The notes beneath the pieces are model-generated. The model saw only the letters and a list, made by a program, of their open reading frames with translations, searched no databases and had not been told where the DNA came from. This document shows positions 1-11,785 of a DNA stretch of 64,000 bases, one piece after another. Position 1 is the stretch's first letter. Each line of letters starts with the position of its first letter. The translations under genes and the position numbers were made by a program. Source of the DNA: Sitta carolinensis. Its lineage: Eukaryota > Chordata > Aves > Passeriformes > Sittidae. The DNA lies in contig CM063292.1 in NCBI GenBank assembly GCA_032173965.1, forward strand, positions 822,501-886,500, written 5' to 3'.

Positions 1-2550
1 TTGGACTGTCACCATGGAGAAGCTGATGGGCTGGGGGTGGGCAGGTCCAGGGGCTGCTCCTCGGGGTTCTGGGCTTTAGGGGTCACTCCTCAGTGACAGC
101 CAGCTACCAGCTGGGTGAGCTCAGGAACCATCAGTTTGTGACTGAGACTTTCACAGTAACCACCAACGCTGGGGCCACACGGTCACACAGAAAGAATCAC
201 ATAAAAAATGGGGATAAATGGTTTTTAGTTGAAATCAGCAAAGTCCACCTGCCTGACAGTACCATAAGGGAAAAAGAAATTTCAGGAATTAAAGGGGCTC
301 TGGGAGCTGCCTAACTAAAAAAAACCCAAAAAACAAACAAAAACAAAACCAAAACAACAAACAAACAAAAAAAAGCCGAACACCTTAGACTGGTATGAAA
401 GCAGGAACAAGTGAAAAGTGAAACCTGGTCTATACAACCTTTAGCTAGGAGATTTGACCACGGCATCCCTAGACCTGTGCCTACTTTTTAGCACTCATAT
501 AGTGGGGAGCTTTGTGGGACACCCTGGCCAAGTCGCCCTTGGCACATGGTAAGTTTATGCTCTTTAATATGGTTGGTAGAAAAGGTAGCAGTTAATTAGC
601 AAAGGAGAGGATAGTGAGGAAAGAGGGGAATCAGCAACACAACTGGCAATGAAAATCGATGTTAATAAGCAGAAGGAAATGTATACTAGAGGCAAAAACT
701 AATGTATTTATAGACTCAACAATATCCCAGATCGACAGGGTCAAAACAAAACACGTTTCTGTAACACATCCTGTTGGAGTATCCCAAAGGAAGTCACTGC
801 AGACACCAACACAGCCAGGTTAAATCAACAAGAGCTCCTAGTTTAATCAGTTAGAAGGACATTAGACCTTGTACCCCATGCTTTTTGTCAGCCTTCTACT
901 ACTGGAGCAAAGTAAGAGGCACATTTTGGGGTGGGATTGTGGGGCACCAGTGTCCTCTGAGGTTCCTGGGGTTTTCCCCTAGAAGATGCAAGAACCATTA
1001 GAGCCAGGGATGAGGATGAACCAGCAGAACAAAACAGACTCTGCTTTCCCTCAGCACAAAGTCACATTAGTTTGAAATCCCAGAGTCTCTGATTCAATTT
1101 GGGAGCTGCAGTGGCGTCCCCAACAATGCTGCTCATCCATCTTGCACTGTTTACGCTGCTGAGCCTCTCTGTGGCTTGTGATCCACCAGCTCAGCTCTGC
1201 AGCTCTCAGCTCGCTGTGCACGCTGCCCAGCATTACACCACGCAGGAATTTTTAAGGAACCAAAGTCTTTCTACTCATATGTCTTTAAAAATGAGGCTTT
1301 CTACACACACAGCCAGATATTGTGATTTGACATTCCCACAGAAAACACAATTTTTCCCCATAGGAACAGGACACTGGAGGTATTTATAAAGGCATTAGAG
1401 CTCTTTCTGCTGCCTTCTGTAAAGACTGCACATATTCCTGTTTAGTATAATAATTCCAAATGCAAATTATTTGGTCTTTATTGATATGACCACAGAGTGG
1501 AAGCTGGGATGGAGACTGAGAAGTTTGCACGAGTTTGTCTCTGTCATTATTATTTCCAACATGCAAAGGCTTTTTCATTGCTGAGAGTAATTGAATAAAT
1601 GTTCAGGTTATATCTAATAAACTCAATTCTTATTTTCAGGTCTTAAGCAGCTCGCCACTACATTGGCCAACAAACACAGGACATTGCCATTCTCCACCTT
1701 TCCTACAGAAATGCTGTTATCAGTCAGCTCCCTAAAGAGATGGTTACAACTTTAATAGTTTTTATTTCCAAATCCAGGTGAAGCATTTTAGAAGTCGCCG
1801 GTGCTCATTACCCATCACTGCCCAACAGCCAGGAGTGTCTGCTCTTCCCAGAGCCTCCTTAGCCCTGACCTGCACACAGAAGGTACTGGAATGGCACCAG
1901 GAGAAAGCCCAGGACAAACTGGTTAGTTTAATATTTCTCTTGGGACAGTTTATCCAGTACTCCCAGTAGATTAAACAGGAACACACCAAGGGGAGTTCCC
2001 GTCTGGCTGCAGGAGGCTGAGCTCCTTTGCTGACCCCAGCACTCCACATCCTCCCTGCAGCCCCCTCGCTCTGTCAGCGCCCGGAGAGAGCTCCCTCCAG
2101 TGCTGGGTGACTTTCCAAGGCACATCTGCCACTCCTAGCACTCACAGCTGGGTCACCTCCTGAGGCACGAGAGTGGGGTGCCTTGGGATGTTTAGTTCAT
2201 GTGTTTGGGAGCATTTAAGTTATTTCTCCCAACACCTCGACTTTTTTGCTTTGCTGAAATATTTGGCTCCAAAGCACTTCAGGACACATTGTCCCTCGGC
2301 AAAGAGGGAAGGTGAGAAAACGGCCGGGGCCGGTCCCTTCCCTCCTCCTCCCAGCCCCGCTATTCCTCCGAGACCTCCAGCATCATCCAGCAGAGTGGGG
2401 AGTCAGCCATGTGCTAATTCTGCACTTACTGCTGGCTCATTTAATCGCTCCATCTCCGGGCCTGTAACCAGAAGAAAGTGTTTCCGCTAGAATAACCTTC
2501 CTGCTCGGCCTGGGTGCAGCGCCAGATCCAGCGACACTTGCTGGGGTGTC
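1..2550. other. Intergenic, no gene recognised
   Basis: Unique-looking sequence apart from the A-rich repeat at 318-374. The 73-codon frame at 93-314 has no recognisable motif or splice context. GC content rises after about 2290, towards the minisatellite. Confidence 0.6.
318..374. repeat. A-rich (CAAA)n simple repeat
   Basis: Runs of A interrupted by C (AAAAAACAAACAAAAACAAA-like). It could be the remnant of a retroposon tail, but the sequence before it is not a repeat family I recognise. Confidence 0.8.
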
Positions 2551-3712
2551 CCGGCAGAGGTGCAGCCCCGGAGCGATGTCCCGCCGCGCGGTACCGGGGT
2601 ACCGGGGGGTACCGGGAGGGAGCCCAGCCCCGGAGCGATGTCCCGCCGCGGTACCGCGTAGGGGGGTCCCGGGATTCGCGGGTGGGTACCGGGAGGGAGC
2701 CCAGCCCCGGAGCGATGTCCCGCCGCGGTACCGGGGTACCGGGATACCGGGGGGGAGCCCAGCCCCGGAGCGATGTCCCGCCGGGTACCGGTGGTACCGG
2801 GATACCGGGGGGGAGCCCAGCCCCGGAGCGATGTCCGCCGCTGCTGGTACCGGGATACCGGGGGGGAGCCCAGCCCCGGAGCGATGTCCCGCCGCGGTAC
2901 CGGGGTACCGGGGGGGAGCCCAGCCCCGGAGCGATTTGTCCCGCCGCTGTGGTACCGGGGTACCGGGGGGGAGCCCAGCCCCGGAGCGATGTCCCGCCGC
3001 GGTACCGCGGTACCGGCAGGGAGCCCAGCCCCGGAGCGATGTTCCGCCGCGGTACCGGGGTACCGGGGTACCGGGAGGGAGCCCAGCCCCGGAGCGATGT
3101 CCCGCGCGGGTACCGCGGGTACCGGCAGGGAGCCCAGCCCCGGAGCGATGTCCCGCCGCTGGTACCGGGTGGTACCGGGGTGGTTGGGTACCGGCAGGGA
3201 GCCCAGCCCCGGAGCGATGTCCCGCCGCTGGTACCGGTGGTACCGGGAGGGAGCCCAGCCCCGGAGCGATGTCCCGCCGCTGGTACCGGGGTACCGGGGG
3301 GGAGCCCAGCCCCGGAGCGATGTCCCGCCGCTGGGTACCGGGGGGTACCGGTGTGGTACGGGGGGAGCCCAGCCCGGAGCGATGTCCCGCCGCGGTACCG
3401 GGGTACCGGGAGGGAGCCCAGCCCCGGAGCGATGTCCCGCCGCGGTACCGGGGTACCGGGGGGAGCCCAGCCCCGGAGCGATGTCCCGCCGCGGGTACCG
3501 GGGTACCGGGGGGGAGCCCAGCCCCGGAGCGATGTCCCGCCGCGGTACCGGGGTACCGGGAGGGAGCCCAGCCCCGGAGCGATGTCCGCCGCTGGTCGAC
3601 CGGGGTACGGACCTGGCTGTACGGGTACGGGGCAGCCGGAGCGATGTCCCGCCGCGGTACCGGGGTACGGGGGGGAGCCCAGCCCGGAGCGATGTCCCCC
3701 GGGTACCGGGGT
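2551..3712. repeat. GC-rich minisatellite with palindromic GGTACC cores
   Basis: About 21 tandem units of roughly 46-77 bases (most near 50). The unit consists of GGAGCCCAGCCCCGGAGCG, ATGTCCCGCCGC and one to three GGTACC-containing blocks. The number of GGTACCGGG blocks and small indels account for the length differences. The edge units (from 3590 on) are the most diverged. Frames open on both strands here (up to 530 codons) are side effects of the composition. Confidence 0.95.
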
Positions 3713-5385
3713 CCGCAGGTGCGGGGCCAGCGCAGAGCGGGGTCGGGCGAGGCGCTCACGGCACTGGGTGTCCGGAGCAGACCCGGCGCAGGGACCTGTC
3801 CAGCGTGTTCAGCATCCCAGCTCTAATTCCTCTGGCTCTCTTGAGCCTGGGGAGGCAGAACAGCTCGGCCTTCCAGCTCCGGCGGTAGCAGGAGCTTTGG
3901 CTTCGGGCCGCGCTCTGTGCGGTGATCAGCTAATACAGGACCACGGGAGGAACCCGCTTCCCTGCGGAACAGGCACCGAGAATAAACCTGCCAAGTGTTC
4001 CCTTCCCACTTCCTCCTGCTCCAGCGTTACCTACGATCCTCCTCGGGGAGCACATGCCTTGATCTTATCTAAACATTTCTTTTGCCTCTTTCATCACCTT
4101 CTTTAGCTGTGCATTTCTTGTTTGGCAAGTCCCCACTGCAGCTTGAGCAACTGCAAAACCAAAACCAACCAAGAAGCACCTGCTGGGAAAATAAACAGAA
4201 AGTGACGATGTTTGTAAAACTTTTCTTCTTTGTTTTGCAAGATAGTCACAACAGGGGATAGAACTATCCTCCTTGCAGGTCCAGTGTAAATAGTTCTTTT
4301 CGTTAAAATTAAAATAATCAGTGTTTATAATGCCTGCCAAGGCTTTGCAAGTACAAAATGCTGGAGGCTACAAAGGACAGAAAATACGTCTACAGCTGAA
4401 AGCATATATTATAACTGGTCCCTTAAACCCTGGTGTGGGATCCTTTTATCATTCCTTCATTCCAAGGTTAGTAGGTTATTAACCTGTATCCTGAGGGAGA
4501 AAAGATGCACATCAATTATATCAATTGAATAGACAAATGAAAATCAAATTAAAAATTTAACACGTGCCACCATAATTACAATACAGAGCTACTACGAGGA
4601 ATTTCAGCTGAGGAGTGAAACGGAGAAATGCTTCCCAGCTGCAATTTACAGGAGCAGGAAAAGTAGCCAGACAGAAATTCTACTGAAACTAAAGCCCATA
4701 CAGGATAAAAAATATTTTCTAAATCTGCCACCCACTGAGAACCTTTGATTGCAATTTTAGACTAGGATGCAAAAATATTTAGTTCATTTAAGCAATTAAC
4801 TGTGCTTATATTGTGTAATTATATGTATTGACATTGGCATATTGAAACAATCAAAGAATCACAACACTCCAGCCTTCCCTGGTATTTACACATCCCAGTA
4901 AGTTCCCGTGAAAGTTCCAGCTGGCCAAGTCCTTCTGGGAACAGGGGATGCACGAGGGCTCCCTGGCCACAGCCAGGCTGTCACCTTCCCTGGCTGCAGG
5001 GGGCAGCTGGGGAGGGAAAGGCAAAGGCACAGTCAGCCCATGGCAGGATCTCCAAGGGCTGGCAGAGTACAGAGGAGGCTGGCCACAGGACAGGCAGGTG
5101 TTGGAGTACCTGTGCTGAGCACAACCTGCCTCTCTAGGACACACGTCAAAGGCAGCCCTTAGCCAGCATTCCCAGAGGCCAAGGAAAGCGACTGGATACA
5201 GGTTGAACAGCTGCTTGAAGATGCTCAAAGAGCCACTTTGAGCTTGCAGAAGATTTCTGCCTAAGTGTCAGCAGTGGAGCTCTCCAGGCCTCCCTTGGGG
5301 GCAGCCAGAGGGAACAGTTCCTTGGGGGAACAGGCCTGGCCAAGGCCCTGGGCCGGCCCTTCCTGCTCCTTGCTGAGCCCTGCAG
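3713..5385. other. Intergenic, no gene recognised
   Basis: A short GC-rich shoulder follows the minisatellite (to about 3900), then AT-rich unique sequence. A CTCF-like core (GCTGCAGGGGGCAGCTG) is at about 4993-5009, a weak single match. I see nothing else. Confidence 0.55.
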
Positions 5386-5828
5386 GAGCAGCTCCACAGC
5401 TGAGCTGTGCAGGAACAGCTCCCCACCTGAGCCGTGCAGGAGCAGCTCCACACCAAGGGCTCCACACCTGAGCCCTGCAGGAGCAGCTCCCCACCTGAGC
5501 CGAGCAGGAGCAGCTCCCCACCAGGGGCTCCACACCTGAGCCCTGCAGGAGCAGCTCCACACCAAGGGCTCCACACCTGAGCCCTGCAGGAGCAGCTCCC
5601 CACCTGAGCCGAGCAGGAGCAGCTCCCCACCAGGGGCTCCACACCTGAGCCCTGCAGGAGCAGCTCCACACCAAGGGCTCCACACCTGAGCCCTGCAGGA
5701 GCAGCTCCCCACCAGGGGCTCCACACCTGAGCCCTGCAGGAGCAGCTCCACACCAAGGGCTCCACACCTGAGCCCTGCAGGAGCAGCTCCCCACCTGAGC
5801 CGTGCAGGAGCAGCTCCCCACCAGGGCC
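5386..5828. repeat. Minisatellite with alternating 27- and 41-base units
   Basis: Composite tandem array. Short units (GAGCAGCTCCCCACCTGAGC plus about 7 bases) alternate with long units that insert an ACCAAGGGCTCCACACCTG or ACCAGGGGCTCCACACCTG block. CTGCAGGAGCAGCTCC recurs throughout. A larger block (about 5460-5580) is repeated nearly exactly, suggesting recent segmental amplification. Confidence 0.93.
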
Positions 5829-8800
5829 TCCACAGCTCCCCGGAGCAGGGCCGCGGGAGCAGCCGGGGCTGCGCTCGGCTCTGCACATCTGCCCGTGCCC
5901 TCCGCGCTCCGTCACCGCGGCGGGGCCAATGCCTCAGAAACAAACAGGGAACAAAGGCGGCGCCGCACCGCAGCGCTGCCATTTTAATGCTATTTCTGTC
6001 TGTATAAAATCTTCTGTAATTTGTTTACGACTACCAGATTCAACAATAGTGTGCAAATGCAAACCCACTTATGTTAATGTCCTCTCTCGCTCTCTTTCTC
6101 AGATCAGATTCTGAATAAAAATTAGGTAAATACTCTGTTTGAAAATATATAAGATGAGAACTGGTTGGGGAGGGAGCTAGAGAACCTCCAAATGCACCAT
6201 CCTATCAGCCACATTATTTTTTTTTTACTTAATAACTTAAGTGTACTGTTAGTGAAATTACAACCTGCTTGTGACACAATAAATTTACAACAAAACTCAT
6301 TCCATAAATTATTCAATTCGCTGACTCCAACGATGCTGGGAAATATCACCATGAGCAGATGATTAGCATGTGAAAGGAAAGCCATCTCCAGCCTGAAACA
6401 ATCACTGTCACACCTCCATTTGAAGATGCCTGGTGGAGTTTTGTAAAATTACCATTAGGAATACACATTTAAGGCTTTGTAGTTTCTATAAAAGCATTAA
6501 GTATTTGATTTACATTAGATTCATTTGTTCTTTCTTCAACTGTCTCTTTTTCCTACAAACCATAACCGTTTGGATAAATGCTGGCTCAATCAAGTGTGCA
6601 TTAAAACAAAAGAATTTAAGTTCAATAAAAGTGATGAATCAGAACTAGGAGCCAACCTTCCCCTTCCCTTCTCTTCCCAGGCCACAGGATTGCTCCAGCA
6701 AGAGAAATGAGTGTGTTTGGGAGCCTGGAGAGCAAAATATTCTTGTCCCACATGGACTTATGTTCCTGGAGGGATAACCCAGGCCCTGGATCTTTGGTGT
6801 GGAGTATTTGGATAACATTCCGAGTCCTCCTCAGTGGTGGGAAGGAGACAAGGTTGGGGATGAAGAAACATTTCTATGCAGGTAAAGAGTGGAGCTCTCA
6901 GTGGACAAAACTTGTCATCTCCCAGCCTAACATGAACCACAGCTTTTTGGGGAGCCAGCAAATGAAAATTTTAGCCAAAATTCAGCAGTGGGGTCAGCAC
7001 GTTCCCAGCTACAAGGAATGAGACTGCTCAGTGTAACTGCTGCCCAAGTGCCAGCAGCAGCTGCCACAAGCAAGAGCACAATCACTGGAAATGTTCTTCT
7101 GCAGCCATCCCTTAAAACTGTTCTGATAGAGCAAGGAAAAGATTAAACCCTCCCTCTGTGCTCTGCTTTTAGGCTAATTGTTTGAACAACTCTCTTTATT
7201 CCATTCTGTGGCTCTGCAGACACGTGTGATGTCGCTGATGAATGACCCACACCCCGGGCTGCCACGCTCCACCCATCAGAACAGGCTGATGGAGGAACTA
7301 CCAGCACAATTTTCTCAGGTGAGTTGTCAAAATGCCTCCACACAAAAGACCCTTCTGATCCAGGCCCATGTAATGCAAACATCTTACCCATTAGAGGGGT
7401 CGAAAAGGCTTCCAGCATCTCCTGCCCGCTGGATTTCCCAGGCAGAGGAAATTCAAGGGGTATAGGTAAAGAATTTATTTCCCTGGAAAGGAGGAGGAAG
7501 GATTCTTCTTGTTCTGGTATCAAAATGCTCATTTTTTAATAAAATACTTTAAAAAAGAAGTCCAACAGCAGCAACTAAGTGATTCAAGAGTCAGTGCCAT
7601 GAGAAAATCCTCTTTCACAGACAGGAGTGTTTTGAAATAAGAGCTACTGGTTTTAAGCTGCATAATGACACCATTGTGTCAACTTCCTCACCAACCCTGC
7701 CCTTTGTGTTACACGAATCAAAGATTGTTCTAGAAGTGGCGACTGCAAGGAAAAGAATTTTTGCTCCTTTACCAAGAAACTTTGTTGGCTCTCTGTGTGA
7801 CTGCAGTGCCCCATCCAGAGACAAACTGCCGGTTCCTGAGTTCATTAGCAGCACTCAGACTCATTCCCTAGCTCCTTCCCGAGCCTCTCCCTTCTGAAAG
7901 CAGGAGCTTACATTATTCATAAGGATAATCACAAATATGCAGGGAGCTGTAGATGTGTAATGGAGAGGCTGGCTTGTATCCCATCCAAATTCCACGCGCT
8001 TCATGGAGCTTATGACTTTCCCATAAATTTTTGCAGCATGGGACTTACCTCCATTCTCAGCCACTCCAGCAGTCCCAAAGCAGGGACAGCTTTGGGAAAA
8101 GTTCTCATGCTCCCCCATGGAGTTTTATTACTTCTGAAGGAAGGAAATCAAATGGAAATCTTGTGCCACCTTCCTGTGGGTTCTCCAGGGCATGTGTTTG
8201 CCTACACACACTGACTGCACAGATAGAAGGCACAAGCAGTGCTCATGCTCTGAAACAGCATTCTGGAAATTCTGTGAAAATAAATATTTTCAAGACCACA
8301 AGAACAACAAAATCGAGTTACTGTTGTTTCCACTACCTCCCTGCAAAATCCAGAGAAGGCCAGTGCCCTGCTTAGCATGGGCAGCTGGCAGCCACCAGGA
8401 GGTAACTTCTGTAGGGATGGTGATGTGGAGACATTTGTGTCTCATCTGCCTGCACCTGAGCAGCCACGGTCCTGTGGCAATGGCTATGTGAGGAAGAAAG
8501 GAGGAGTCAAAGTCCAGTCAGTCTAGAAGAAAATAATTAGATATGTCTAACTCTGGGAGCTAGAATGATGTTTGCAGGAGAGATTATGAAATGAGGACAG
8601 ACAGGAAAGGTGTGGGACCCTCACAGCATGTGCTACTGGGAATATCCCAACTCCTTTTAGACAAGATTATTAAGTATCAGTAATAAAGTAATAGATTAAG
8701 AAAATGGAGGTACTTCTAAATCCCTAAATCTAAGACCAAAAAAAGATTCTTTCCCTTAATCTCCAAACCCATCCTGAGCAGATCCATGTCATAGGATGCA

Positions 8801-8944
8801 GTCCAGTAGGAAGCAAGAGACAAGGCATTCACAGCCACATTAACAGTAATAACTGTAACTTCAGCAGAAGACAGAATTATGGAGACATTAATAAGTGATG
8901 AGATCACAAAACATCTGGAGAAACGTGAGCTGATACAAAAAGTT
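5829..8944. other. Intergenic, no gene recognised
   Basis: Short CpG-containing shoulder (5830-5980), then AT-rich unique DNA. The longest frames (95-130 codons near 7.1-7.5 kb) lack domains, splice context or codon-level conservation that I can recognise. Confidence 0.55.
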
Positions 8945-9245
8945 GCCAGCAGAGTCTTATAAAGGGCAAATCTTGTTTGACAAATCTGCTGGAATTTTTT
9001 AAAGAGGTAACACAGACTCCAGACAGGAAGAAAACATGGGACATAATCTGTTTGGATTTTAAAAGGTTATTTGACACATCACAGCCCGCAGGCCAGTGTA
9101 TTAGAGTACATCAATCAAAAAATGCACCAACTTGGAATGGACAAGTGAAATGAAGGAAGTTCACAGCCTGGTGGTATCATCAGCACAAACCATGGGGAGC
9201 AAAGTGGAGCCAGTTTTGTTCTGGACATGGAAGATGGAGAAGAAA
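8945..9245 (+). mobile_element. Decayed CR1-like LINE reverse-transcriptase fragment
   Basis: Conceptual + strand reading gives KGKSCLTNLLEFF and later ICLDFKRLFDT, then GSKVEPVLFW. These resemble, in order, conserved CR1 ORF2 stretches around the SKAFDTV and QGSVLGPVLFN motifs. The frame is broken several times. It is an old, inactive copy, and its limits are approximate. Confidence 0.7.
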
Positions 9246-11308
9246 ACACCCTAACACAAGCATCCCTCCTGGTTCACATTGACCCCCGACATGGAGGACG
9301 TCAGTTAACACACTGTAATGGCCAGGGTATTCATTTGAATTGAAAAATGAGGATTTTTCATGTTAGAAGCCTTTGTGTTTTGGTGCCTTCGGAAGACACA
9401 CAACAGAAGAAGCTGGGAGAACCTCTTGGAATAGCTACAGAAGGTTTCAGGATGGGCAGGAGGCTGACAAGACTGATGGGGCACAGGGAAAGCTGTCTGA
9501 GCCCTCCAGGAAGGATGCAGTGGAGAAGCAGCAGCCAGCTCCTCTGTGTGGATGCCAAGCCAGGGCTGGCCCAGAAACTGCCCAGATGTAGATCCTTCTG
9601 AAGGAGATCCCTGGCAGGAAAGGAAATCTGGAAGCTGCAAGTGAACAGCGAGCTAAGCACTGAACAGCCAGCAGCAAGGAGCAACAGCTCCCACATTTAC
9701 CTCTGGCAGGGGAAAGCCATTCCCCCTTGTCCTGGCACTCCAGGTCCTCATCCAAAGTCCCTCTCCAGCTCTTTTGGAGCCTCCTTGGATGTGACCAAAC
9801 TGGTCCAGAAGTATCATAAGACACAGCACAAAGTAGGAAGAAAACATGACAATAAGAATGTGCACCTGGAAGGAGAGGCAGGAGCTTATTGTCAAGTATT
9901 AAATGTTTTCTGACTGCAATATGGAGACTTAAAATAATTTCTACATAGGCTTTCTGGGTAAAAAGCACAGTCAGGGAAAAGTTACACTAATTTAAACAAA
10001 ATTAATAAAGAAATGTTCTGCTTCTTTTTATCATCTTTCTACCTCTCATCATTTATCATGCAAATTAAATTGCAGTAATAGAAAATGTAAAGAAAACAAA
10101 CTCTGCAGTATATTGAAACCTCTATCCACCAAGAGATAAGGTTGAGTATTAGAAGGAAAGGTGCAGAAAATTAGCTGTCCAGACAATAACTGGGAGGGAA
10201 ACTGGTTTATTTAGCCTGGAGGGATTTTTTGTTGCAAACTGACTAAATTAAAATCCAGACTATTATACCCAGTATCACACCAGAAAACGCCTTTTCCTTG
10301 CACTTTTAGATAAATTTTCATTGATCTCATTTTATGCATGATTACATTTTTAATGAGATGTACAGTATTTCGAAGCTAATTTTAAATGCCTTCTCCCTCT
10401 CCTTCCTCTGCTCCCCTCCCTCCTCCCACCACATACACACTTATGCTTGTTGGATTAACATTTCTGATAAATTGCTCGGCCAGAAAGGAACATTACCGAG
10501 AGGAAATAAATTACTTCCATCTTTCGCAGCTCCAGCATAGTAAAGTAACCTTTAATATGGCCACTGTCTAATTCTGCCACCTTGCAAATCCTTCCAAAAA
10601 CGATCATTTTATTTCATGGAATGATTGTATTTGTTGTTGGCCACACTGAACATATGGAGCAAGGGAAGAAGTCACTTTCCTCCAGTGGCAGTTCTGGCCA
10701 GAAGAACCAGCAATGCCTTGAAACCCAAAACTCTCCTGAAATAAAGAGTTTTATTGTCAGGATCTTTGACTCTTGTGAATAAAGTACAAAGCAGGTGAAG
10801 GTGGATGAACTGGCCTAATGCCAGAGCATGGGGGTCTCGCCTTGAAAATACTGGGCAATAATTGATTTTCAGCATGGAAAACTTGGCTTGCTCCAAGGAG
10901 TTTTCAATTTTATTTTCTTCCTTTGACTATTTTTGGTAAAATCACACCCTGTAAAACAAAGGGGGAAATTGCAGGGACAAAGTATGAAATAAAATGCTGC
11001 CTCCAGCCCATCATTAAGGACCAGCAGTTTATTTCCCTCTTTGATTTCAGGCTGTGTTTTGTGAAGAGGGGCTGGTTTGTCCTGCCAGTTTCTCTCCAGT
11101 CCGTGCTCAGGAAGGGAAAACAAAGGAATTAATAAATATGGAGGCTTGGGCCTCTCCTAAATGAATTTCAGCTCGGTAATTTCCAGCCGTTTTGCAAACT
11201 CTCCAGGGTTGTTGTGAATTGCCGCCTTGCCCTCCGGAGAGAGCGGCGCTCTCGGCTGCCCATCGCTCCGCAGGCTGCAGACTGCGGGCAGCTCCGGGCA
11301 CGGCCCGC
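9246..11308. other. Intergenic, mostly AT-rich, no gene recognised
   Basis: Contains one CR1 fragment (listed separately). The segment at 9990-10570 is AT-rich with octamer-like ATGCAAAT at about 10059. It could be a conserved non-coding element, but only an alignment could show that. Confidence 0.5.
9712..9785 (-). mobile_element. CR1 LINE internal fragment
   Basis: The + strand stretch AGCCATTCCCCCTTGTCCTG followed by AAAGTCCCTCTCCAGCTCTT matches a well-known segment of avian CR1 3' regions in reverse complement. It is short and truncated at both ends. Confidence 0.75.
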
Positions 11309-11785
11309 GATTGCCGGGGCCCCTCCGGGATCCGACCCTGCCGGGCCCCTCCGGGACCCAACCCTTCCTGAGCCCCTCCGGGATCCGACCCTTCCCGAGC
11401 CCCTCCGGGATCCCACCCGTCCCGAGCCCCTCCGGGATCCCACCCCTCCCGAGCCCCTCCGGGATCCCACCCTTCCCGAGCCCCTCCGGGATCCCACCCC
11501 TCCCGAGCCCCTCCGGGATCCCACCCCTCCCGAGCCCCTCCGGGATCCCACCCTTCCCGAGCCCCTCCGGGATCCCACCCCTCCTGAGCCCCTCCGGGAT
11601 CCCACCCTTCCCGAGCCCCTCCGGGATCCCACCCCTCCCGAGCCCCTCCGGGATCCCATCCCTCCTGAGCCCCTCCGGACCCACCCTTCCCGAGCCCCTC
11701 CGGGATCCCACCCTTCCCGAGCCCCTCCGGGACCCACCCTTCCCGAGCCCCTCCGGGATCCCACCCCTGCCGAGCCCCCCAGGGC
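11309..11785. repeat. 26-bp minisatellite (CCGAGCCCCTCCGGGATCCC units)
   Basis: About 17 units with a period of 26 bases (a few 25 or less). Each contains GCCCCTCCGGGATCCCACCC and ends CTTCCCGA or CTCCCGA. Central units are nearly identical and edge units diverged. CpG-rich sequence flanks it on both sides. Confidence 0.95.

Noticed and set aside
93..314. 73-codon frame followed by an A-rich stretch, considered as a retroposed gene
   Set aside because: No similarity recognised, and the A-rich stretch is an interrupted CAAA repeat rather than a clean tail with target-site duplication.
2437..4106. Long open frames on both strands (440, 530, 426 and 371 codons)
   Set aside because: They overlap each other in several frames and lie almost wholly inside the GGTACC minisatellite. 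Stop-codon absence follows from GC-rich repeat units.
5146..5982. Frames of up to 278 codons with LLLQGSGVEP repeats
   Set aside because: Produced by the 27/41-base minisatellite; three overlapping frames are equally open.
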